From assembly GCA_937877465.1 (NCBI GenBank), contig CALFIT010000263.1, forward strand, positions 1-20,110: DNA of 20,110 nucleotides. The letters run 5' to 3'. This document shows positions 14,334 to 20,110 of the stretch, piece by piece. The notes beneath the pieces are model-generated. The model was not told where the DNA came from. It worked only from the letters and a program-made list of their open reading frames with translations, and ran no database searches. How positions within the stretch are numbered: position 1 is the stretch's first letter; every line of letters begins with the position of its first letter. Position numbers and translations under genes: made by a program. Source of the DNA: an uncultured Bacteroidales bacterium (GTDB taxonomy: Bacteria; Bacteroidota; Bacteroidia; Bacteroidales; F082).

Positions 14334-15683
14334 ATGAAACGAAAAATATACGACAAGCTATTGCAATGGAAGAATGAGCGAAATGGCACAACCGCCTTGC
14401 TCATCGAGGGTGCACGCCGCATCGGGAAAAGCTACACCGCCGTGGAGTTTGCCCAAAACGAGTACGACTCCTACATTTTGATTGACTTCAGCAAAGCGCC
14501 TGCCCGTGTCAAGTCGTGGTTTGACGACTATCTGGAGGACGTGGACACGCTGCTGCAAAACATCCAGCTCCACTACAAGAAAACGCTCACGCCACGCAAG
14601 TCGCTCATCATCTTCGACGAAGTGCAAAAATGCCCCCGAGCCCGTGAAGCCATCAAGACATTGGTGACAGACGGACGTTTCGACTATTTGGAAACCGGCT
14701 CGCTCATTTCCATCAAGAAAAACGTGGAAGACATCGTCATCCCATCCGAAGAAGAAGGCCTCGACATGCATCCGATGGACTTCGAGGAGTTTCTTTGGGC
14801 CATGGGAAATGACGTGCTGATGCCCTACATCCGAAAACAATTTGAGAAACAACAACCTATGGGCGATTTCCACCGCGACGCGATGCACTATTTCCGCCAA
14901 TACATGATTGTGGGAGGCATGCCGCAAGCCGTGGCCGAATATGTGCAGACAAAGGATTTCAACAAAGTAGATGCCATCAAGCGACAGATTTTACGCCTCT
15001 ACAAAAACGACATCAAGAAATACGCAGGATCGGCGACAGCCCGCGTGGAGGCCATCTATGACGCTATCCCCGGACAACTCCAAAAGCACGAGAAAAAGTT
15101 CACCCTTTCGGCACTAAAAGACGAAGCCCGGATGCGCGAATACGACAGCGCCTTCTTCTGGCTCGACGATGCCCGAATCGCCAACCTCTGCTACAACACG
15201 ACCGCACCCAACATCGGCCTGCAGCTCAACGAAGATCGCGCCTCGCTCAAATGCTATTTCTGCGATACGGGACTGCTTATCTCGATGGCTTTCAACGCCC
15301 GTGGCATCGTCAGCCAAGAGATTTACCAAAAACTGATGTTCGACAAGTTGGAAATCAACGAAGGGATGTTGGTGGAAAACATTGTGGCACAAATGCTTAA
15401 AGCGACTGACAAACGGTTGTTTTTCTACAACAACTACGACAAGGGAGATGCCGAAAACCGCATGGAGATCGATTTTCTGATCCAGAAGGAGACCGTCACC
15501 TCGCGGCACAACATTTCGCCCGTCGAGGTCAAGAGCAGCACCAACTACACCTTGACCTCGATAAAGAAATGCATCGAAAAATACCGCAACCATCTATCCA
15601 CGCCATACGTCCTTCACTCCAAGGACTTGGAAATCAAAGACGGGCTGGTCTTTTTGCCACTCTATATGACGCCGTTGCTGTAA
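14334..15683 (+). CDS. AAA ATPase with DUF4143 / PD-(D/E)XK domain (no. 2)
   Basis: A 449-residue member of the same family as the gene at 7655, on the opposite strand to all other Bacteroidales genes here. Walker A GARRIGKS (26-33), Walker B LIIFDEVQ (91-98), sensor-like TGS (121-123), the motif HPMDFEEFLWAMG (146-158) and YMIVGGMPQAV (190-200) are present. The C-terminal core has Glu348, Asp380 in EIDF and Glu398-Val-Lys400, matching a PD-(D/E)XK fold. The two paralogues share motifs and order but differ at most other positions, so they are not a recent duplication. It converges on permease A and diverges from the AlbA_2 gene. The pair interrupts the efflux locus between permease A and the ATPase gene. 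Function unknown. Confidence 0.88.
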   Translation: MKRKIYDKLLQWKNERNGTTALLIEGARRIGKSYTAVEFAQNEYDSYILIDFSKAPARVKSWFDDYLEDVDTLLQNIQLHYKKTLTPRKSLIIFDEVQKCPRAREAIKTLVTDGRFDYLETGSLISIKKNVEDIVIPSEEEGLDMHPMDFEEFLWAMGNDVLMPYIRKQFEKQQPMGDFHRDAMHYFRQYMIVGGMPQAVAEYVQTKDFNKVDAIKRQILRLYKNDIKKYAGSATARVEAIYDAIPGQLQKHEKKFTLSALKDEARMREYDSAFFWLDDARIANLCYNTTAPNIGLQLNEDRASLKCYFCDTGLLISMAFNARGIVSQEIYQKLMFDKLEINEGMLVENIVAQMLKATDKRLFFYNNYDKGDAENRMEIDFLIQKETVTSRHNISPVEVKSSTNYTLTSIKKCIEKYRNHLSTPYVLHSKDLEIKDGLVFLPLYMTPLL

Positions 15684-15685
15684 CA

Positions 15686-15736
15686 CTTTCCAGAAAATGT
15701 GATTTTTTCACCGTTTTTCTTTCCGAAAATGTGATT
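15686..15736 (+). repeat. Tandem direct repeats after DUF4143 ATPase no. 2 (set 3)
   Basis: CTTTCCAGAAAATGTGATT (15686-15704) and CTTTCCGAAAATGTGATT (15719-15736) differ by one inserted A and lie 33 bp apart start to start. This is the same period as sets 1 and 2, and the core GAAAATGTGA resembles theirs. No plus-strand gene follows, so this may be the leftover control region of a lost gene, or the right edge of the inserted unit. Confidence 0.6.
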
Positions 15737-15791
15737 ATACATAATGTAACTACTTGAAATATAGCTTAATAAGCAGTTTTTATCACCTTTT

Positions 15792-18122
15792 TCACTCCTT
15801 CTTCAGCACCGCCGCCGGGTTCATCCGGGCCGTGCGCACGCTCTGCCAGATGACCGAGACGAAGGCCAACACGACCACCGCCAAGCCAGCCGCAGCGAAA
15901 ATCCACCACGAGAGGCCGATGCGGTGCGTGTAGTCCTCAAGCCAACGGTGCATCACGAACCAGCCTATGGGCACGCCCACCACAAAGGCCACGCCCACCA
16001 GCTTCATGAACGAAAGCACCAACTCGCGCAACACGCCGCCATAGTCGGCGCCAAACACCTTCTTCACCGCCACCGACCGGCGCTCCTGCTGCATGTAGTA
16101 GGAACTCATGGCAAACAAGCCCAAAGCCGACACCAACATCGACAGCATGGTGAAAATCAGGACGATGCGAAGCAGACGACTTGATGAAGCGTAATTGTTT
16201 TTGATCACATCTTCTACATATTGCGCCTCAAATATCTTGTCGGGGAAAAACTCATTGGCAATCGCCTCCAAACGGGCGAAGGCTTCCTTGTGGCTGCCCG
16301 TGGTCTTCACGAGGAACCAATGACACATATTATCGGGATAGGCATCCTTATAATTCTTCACCATCGTTCCCCAATCATCCTCGCTTCCAAACGGCGCAGT
16401 ACCAAAGTCGTAATAAACGCCGCCAATGGGCACCGCGCCTGTAATGGATTGATACTCCTGAGCGCTTTCGTCAAGTCCCAACAGTTTGAAACTCGACTCC
16501 GTAAGCCAATACCCATCAGGGTTGTTGTTGTCCTGTTTCTCTTTCAATCCCAATATCTTGAAATAGCCTTCATCGCCCATCACCAACTTAAAGCTGACGT
16601 ATGACTCATCGTCGATTTGAACCGTATTGCCAAAAAAACTACCCAAAGCCGGAATCGGTATGCCCTTGCCCACTTCCTCCACAAAAGGCTCGTTTTTGAA
16701 ACGATCCAACATCGGCTGAATCTTGGAAGACAAGCCGTAATTGTTGTTCACCACCACAATGTCCTTGGTGTTGAAGCCCAAATCGGCAGTGACCATAAAA
16801 CGGATTTGAAGGAACATCGTCAGGGCAGCCACGAGCATCACGACGGCTACGGCATTTTGCACCACGATGATGACGGGACCATAGACCGTCCGTGTCTTCA
16901 CCCGCAACGAGCCTCGCACAATCTCAATGGGTTGCGCTTTTTGTATCAGCAATGCGGGCACCAGCCCTGCAACAATTCCCAACACCAACACGAACGCGAC
17001 GACAAGCAGCACACTGCCCACCGAGGCCATCCCGAACACCGAAATGGGGTATTCGAGCAATTCGGAGGCCTTGGGCGCAAGGGCTTCGGCAAGCAAGATG
17101 GCCAAGCCCATTGCCACGGCGCACAAGGCGACACACTCGCCGATGATTCGCATGAAAATGCCCGCCTTGGTCGCTCCGACGAGCCTTCGCGTGGCCATCT
17201 CCTTGGCACGGAAACCCGTCAATGCGGTAGTGAGATTCACATAGTTGAGCACAGCGAAAAGGAGCAGCACAAGGCAGACAGCCAACAACAAATTGACCAT
17301 CTTTCGCGAGCCTAATATTATGGTTTGTGAATAGTCGCTGGAATCGGCACTCGAAAAATAAACATCACGAAGCGGGATGATGCGCACGTCCGTTTGCCGA
17401 CCGCTGGCATAAACGAAATAGTTCTTTTTCAGGAAATCCACAATGTCGTCATGCCTTGCGTAAAGGTCGGCATTGGGGTTGGTCATCAGGAAGCAGACGC
17501 CGCCGTTTGACTGGTTCATCGCCTCGTTGTGGTTGGGAATGAGTTTCGGAAGCAACTCGCCACGGCACAACACGTCGGGCGCATCGATGACGGAATTGCC
17601 GAAGTCCTTGAAAACGCCGCACACCGTCAGCGCGATGCCGCCAGCTTCATTCAACGTGACGGTGCGCCCGATCGGGTCTTTGTCGCCGAAGTGCGCATTG
17701 GCGAAGGCCTCGCTCACCATACAGCGGTCCCACGAGAGTTTCCAGTCGGCCTTGGAACCGTTCACGAGGTCGTAACTGAAGATGTCGAAGAAGCACGAGT
17801 CGGCGATGGTGACAGAGGCATACACCGTTTCGTCCTCGACGGTGAACTCGCCGTTTGAGGTCATGCGCAACACCGCCGTCGATTTCTCCACTTCGGGCAG
17901 GAGATTGCGCAGGTGCTTGTCGGTCCAATAAGCCATGGTGTAGCCATCCTGAGGAGCGACAAGATAAATCCTGTCGGCGTTCTCTTGGAAAGCGTCGGTG
18001 GAGAGTTGCCGTTGCACATACACCGCAAGGAGCAGCACAAAGGCCATCGAGACGGTCAAGCCCAACAGATTGATGAGGGCGTAGAGTTTGTTCCGTTTCA
18101 GGAAGTTCCAAAATGATTTCAT
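15792..18122 (-). CDS. ABC transporter permease, MacB/FtsX type (permease A)
   Basis: A 776-residue double FtsX permease. Membrane helices are predicted near 14-35, 275-298, 325-347, 362-392, 415-439, 650-674, 701-724 and 736-760, with large periplasmic domains at about 36-274 and 440-649. Signature segments are FRAKEMATRRLVGATKAGIF (304-323) and RRSVAVKKVFGADYGGVLREL (681-701), and the C-terminus is NPAAVLKKE. It follows the adaptor gene on the same strand after 372 bp that hold a nested palindromic repeat. It probably pairs with permease B or forms a second complex with the same ATPase. It differs from permease B throughout, so the two are old paralogues. The AlbA_2/DUF4143 unit separates it from the ATPase gene. 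Confidence 0.9.
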   Translation of the reverse strand: MKSFWNFLKRNKLYALINLLGLTVSMAFVLLLAVYVQRQLSTDAFQENADRIYLVAPQDGYTMAYWTDKHLRNLLPEVEKSTAVLRMTSNGEFTVEDETVYASVTIADSCFFDIFSYDLVNGSKADWKLSWDRCMVSEAFANAHFGDKDPIGRTVTLNEAGGIALTVCGVFKDFGNSVIDAPDVLCRGELLPKLIPNHNEAMNQSNGGVCFLMTNPNADLYARHDDIVDFLKKNYFVYASGRQTDVRIIPLRDVYFSSADSSDYSQTIILGSRKMVNLLLAVCLVLLLFAVLNYVNLTTALTGFRAKEMATRRLVGATKAGIFMRIIGECVALCAVAMGLAILLAEALAPKASELLEYPISVFGMASVGSVLLVVAFVLVLGIVAGLVPALLIQKAQPIEIVRGSLRVKTRTVYGPVIIVVQNAVAVVMLVAALTMFLQIRFMVTADLGFNTKDIVVVNNNYGLSSKIQPMLDRFKNEPFVEEVGKGIPIPALGSFFGNTVQIDDESYVSFKLVMGDEGYFKILGLKEKQDNNNPDGYWLTESSFKLLGLDESAQEYQSITGAVPIGGVYYDFGTAPFGSEDDWGTMVKNYKDAYPDNMCHWFLVKTTGSHKEAFARLEAIANEFFPDKIFEAQYVEDVIKNNYASSSRLLRIVLIFTMLSMLVSALGLFAMSSYYMQQERRSVAVKKVFGADYGGVLRELVLSFMKLVGVAFVVGVPIGWFVMHRWLEDYTHRIGLSWWIFAAAGLAVVVLAFVSVIWQSVRTARMNPAAVLKKE

Positions 18123-18494
18123 TGCTTTAATTATTTGATTGATTATTATTTATTTAACTACGAATTGCACGAATTGTACGAATTTTGTTATTTGAATTTG
18201 AGGCGCAAGGCCTGAAATTGTACGAATTGCTGTCGCGACCAACGATTGGCTTTTGACACGCTTCGCGTCATTGCGAGCGAAGCGAAGCAATCCAGAGACC
18301 GAGTTATTGAAAAGCAATCGGTCTGGATTGCTTCGTCGTTCCTCCTCGCAATGACGCAAAGCGACGTGGCGCAAAGCGGCACCTCAATTCGTACTAATTC
18401 GCGGCGCAAGCCGCAAAATAATTCGTTATATTCGTGCAATTCGTAGTTCATTTTCCTCATTCTCAATATAATTCGTAGTTCTTTTCATAACTTT
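18123..18494. repeat. Nested palindromic repeat element between adaptor and permease A
   Basis: No gene is present. The outer arms AACTACGAATTGCACGAAT (18156-18174) and ATTCGTGCAATTCGTAGTT (18430-18448) are exact reverse complements. Several degenerate ACGAATT strings lie just inside them, and another AATTCGTAGTT follows at 18470-18480. In the middle (18259-18363) is a second inverted repeat with CGCTTCGCGTCATTGCGAG against CTCGCAATGACGCAAAGCG at its ends and CAATCCAGA/TCTGGATTG within. This inner type, which includes GTCATTGCGAG, is familiar as a dispersed repeat in many gut genomes. It could stabilise or end the message between the two genes. Confidence 0.75.
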
Positions 18495-19766
18495 TCAAAA
18501 CACAAGCACTTCCGAGTCCCCGAAGTTGTCATAACTCGATGTAATCACCCGCTCGCCAGGCTCAAGGCCTTCGACGACTTCGTAATACTGCGGGTTCTGT
18601 CGCCCAATCTTGATGTCGCGGCGCGTGGCCTTGCTGCCGTCAGGGCTGACCACATAGATCCACTTGCCACCGGTTTTCTGGTAGAACGCGCCACGCGGCA
18701 CGAGCACCGCCTCCACGGGCTGGCCGAGTTGCAGGTTGAGGTAATAGGTCTGGCCGCTGCGGATGTTGTCGGGCTGCTGCTCCATGAACTTGAAGTCGGC
18801 CTTGAACTTGCCGTCGCGCACCTCGGGATACACCTTGCGGATCTGCGCCTCGTAACGCTCGCTCTGCCGCTCGAAGGTGGCCTCCAAGCCTGCTGACACG
18901 CGGTCGATGTAGTGCTCATCAATCTGGGCCTCAATCTTGTAGCTGTCGAGGTTGTTGATTTGCCCGATTTTGGTGCCTGCGCCCACCGACTGTCCCAGCA
19001 CCACGTCCAAAAGGCCCAACTCGCCGTCAATAGGTGCCTTGATGGTGAGGTTGTCCTTGCGCTTGCGAATCATCATCATGTTGACGCGCATGTTCTCAAG
19101 GCTCTCCTGCATCTGCCTGATTTCCACCGAGCGGTAGAGGCTGTCCTGCTTGGCGCGGTTGTTGACCAACGCGAGGCGGTTGGCGGAGAGTTGGTAGTCC
19201 TCCTCGGCCTTCACGAAGTCCTCGCGGGCGATGAGACCGTCGTCGTAGAGGGCTTTCTGCGCCTCGTAGGTGCGCTTGTTGCGCTGTACGTCCATTTGCA
19301 GTTGCAGTTTCTCCTGCTCCACGCTCAGCTTCTGCTGTTCCATCTGAATCATGGTGTTGCGCAGGATGTTCTCCTTCTCGGCGAGGTCGGCCTCTGAGTT
19401 GAGGATTTGCATGTCAAGGTTCTCGTTGCTGAGGATGAGGATGACGTCGCCGGCCTTGACGCGGCTGCCTTCTTCGGTGACGATTTGCTGCACCACGCCG
19501 CCTTCCAAGGGGCTGATTTGGATGGTCGTCATGGGCGCAACCTGTCCGCTGATGCGGATGTAGTCGTTGAACTGCCCCGAGGTCACCACGCCGATGCTGA
19601 TGTTGTCGGCATCGATGCGGAGTTTCTTCGAGTCGTCGCGCAGGACGAGCCAGAGGATGAAGACGAGGAGCAACGCCCCGCCCCAATAGGGCAAAGCCTT
19701 CTTCGTGAAGGCCAACCTGATGCCTTTTTTCTTTTCGATTTTACGATCCATTGAACTTGTTTCCAT
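18495..19766 (-). CDS. Periplasmic adaptor (HlyD/MacA-type membrane fusion protein)
   Basis: A 423-residue adaptor that would link the inner-membrane permease to an outer-membrane TolC-like channel. Residues 26-43 are a single N-terminal membrane anchor. The two halves of the lipoyl-like domain are near 80-112 (QISPLEGGVVQQIVTEEGSRVKAGDVIL) and 240-270 (TIKAPIDGELGLLDVVLGQSVGAG). Between them residues 115-235 form a long alpha-helical hairpin with many E, Q and K. A beta-barrel follows at about 275-345, and a membrane-proximal domain ends the protein (GLEPGERVITSSYDNFGDSEVLVF). The ATG at 19766 was kept; a second ATG five codons later is equally possible. It heads the visible part of the locus. 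No outer-membrane channel gene is in the window; it may lie beyond the right edge. Confidence 0.9.
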   Translation of the reverse strand: METSSMDRKIEKKKGIRLAFTKKALPYWGGALLLVFILWLVLRDDSKKLRIDADNISIGVVTSGQFNDYIRISGQVAPMTTIQISPLEGGVVQQIVTEEGSRVKAGDVILILSNENLDMQILNSEADLAEKENILRNTMIQMEQQKLSVEQEKLQLQMDVQRNKRTYEAQKALYDDGLIAREDFVKAEEDYQLSANRLALVNNRAKQDSLYRSVEIRQMQESLENMRVNMMMIRKRKDNLTIKAPIDGELGLLDVVLGQSVGAGTKIGQINNLDSYKIEAQIDEHYIDRVSAGLEATFERQSERYEAQIRKVYPEVRDGKFKADFKFMEQQPDNIRSGQTYYLNLQLGQPVEAVLVPRGAFYQKTGGKWIYVVSPDGSKATRRDIKIGRQNPQYYEVVEGLEPGERVITSSYDNFGDSEVLVF

Positions 19767-19896
19767 ATTGTTGATTGTTTAATTGTTTAACTGTTGAATT
19801 GTTGTTGTGGGATACACTTCGTGTAGAAATCGTTCAAAAATCTTATTTTCAAAATCTTACAAAATCTATTTTCGTGTCTTTGTTTCATCGCATTCG

Positions 19897-19933
19897 ATTT
19901 TTGATAGATTTTCATTTCATTTTTGATAGATTT
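19897..19933 (-). repeat. Two 15-bp direct repeats upstream of the adaptor gene
   Basis: ATTTTTGATAGATTT occurs at 19897-19911 and again at 19919-19933, 22 bp apart start to start, about two helical turns. The pair lies about 130-170 bp upstream of the adaptor ATG and could be a regulator site. AT-rich surroundings make chance duplication possible. Confidence 0.4.
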
Positions 19934-19990
19934 AACTACGTTGAATACTGCGTATTTCTTGCGAAGCAATACCACATACTAATTGTTCTC

Positions 19991-20101
19991 GGTTGAGGGA
20001 AAGCAACCAACTGGCCCGCTTTCCGGCGGCAACGCGGTTGCGTGCCGCCACACGATTTTCATTGGACTTGAACATTGTTTTGCAGGTTTTGAGTGTTTTG
20101 T
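19991..20101. repeat. Double-hairpin repeat element, copy R2
   Basis: It is related to R1 at 11575-11703. The first hairpin is 19998-20024 (stem GGAAAGC/GCTTTCC) and the second is 20025-20049 (GGCGGC/GCCGCC, tip CGC-GGTT-GCG). Shared blocks with R1 include TTCCGGCGGC, CGGTTG, GCCGCCACAC and, downstream, CATTGTTTTG-AGGTTTTG. A left arm like that of R1 was not found, so this copy is partial or diverged. Confidence 0.55.
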
Positions 20102-20110
20102 GATTAAAAT

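Larger units (their letters stand above)
19767..20110. other. Upstream region of the adaptor gene
   Basis: No gene was found in these 344 bases up to the window edge. The first 120 bases are AT-rich with ATTGTTTAATTGTTTAACTG-like strings. Two exact 15-bp repeats are at 19897-19911 and 19919-19933, and copy R2 of the double-hairpin repeat occupies 19991-20101. No good TAnnTTTG or sigma-54 promoter was found, so the adaptor may be read from a gene further right. Confidence 0.6.

Noticed and set aside
18150..18466. Short ORFs over the palindromic region, with text like CEEERRSNP and LLRFARND
   Set aside because: They are translations of the dispersed GTCATTGCGAG-type repeat on either strand, not genes.
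20002..20017. Possible sigma-54 promoter upstream of the adaptor (GG and GC at correct spacing)
   Set aside because: The -24 element GGGCCAG differs from TGGCACG at three of seven positions and lies within the hairpin repeat R2.

Overview
Almost the whole window (about 823-20110) looks like DNA from an uncultured gut-type Bacteroidales bacterium. Signs of this are Bacteroidetes-style promoters (TAnnTTTG -7 boxes), a secreted protein with a type IX secretion C-terminal sorting domain, a lipoprotein sialidase, Bacteroidetes MacB/FtsX-type permeases, and DUF4143 ATPases. The first ~820 bases look different. They hold the end of a response-regulator receiver domain and the C-terminal part of a discoidin-type protein of Clostridia character. 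Both the discoidin gene and the neighbouring restriction gene are cut at the same place (about 822/823), so this end is most likely an assembly chimera.

Layout (minus strand unless stated). 2-172 (+): C-terminus of a receiver domain. 189-about 822: truncated F5/8 type C protein. 823-1773: N-terminal third of an MmeI-like type IIG/IIL restriction-modification enzyme. 1856-3016: exo-alpha-sialidase lipoprotein. 3113-5128: T9SS cargo with a thioredoxin-fold (Omp28-like) domain. 5269-7463: an NtrC-type sigma-54 response regulator overlapping by 4 bp a histidine kinase that lacks an evident sensor domain. 7514-7591: a 25-codon relic of a permease. 7655-9019: DUF4143 ATPase no. 1. 9145-11556: ABC permease B. 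11719-12399: ABC ATPase. 12723-14216: AlbA_2/Schlafen-type protein. 14334-15683 (+): DUF4143 ATPase no. 2. 15792-18122: ABC permease A. 18495-19766: periplasmic adaptor (membrane fusion protein).

The unifying system is a MacAB-like tripartite efflux or export locus (adaptor, permease A, ATPase, permease B, relic permease C) with its own two-component regulator. A consensus sigma-54 promoter (12591-12606) and two 19-bp palindromes 20 bp apart (12660-12698) precede the ATPase gene and are the likely targets of the regulator. Two accessory units, an AlbA_2/DUF4143 divergent pair and a lone DUF4143 gene, sit inside this locus as if inserted.

The most unusual non-coding structures are three sets of tandem direct repeats with 32-34 bp period around the DUF4143 genes, two copies of a double-hairpin repeat with compensating base changes upstream of efflux genes, a nested palindromic repeat between adaptor and permease A, and an in-frame 12-bp tandem repeat in the AlbA_2 gene. 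No tRNA, rRNA, CRISPR array or transposase was seen.
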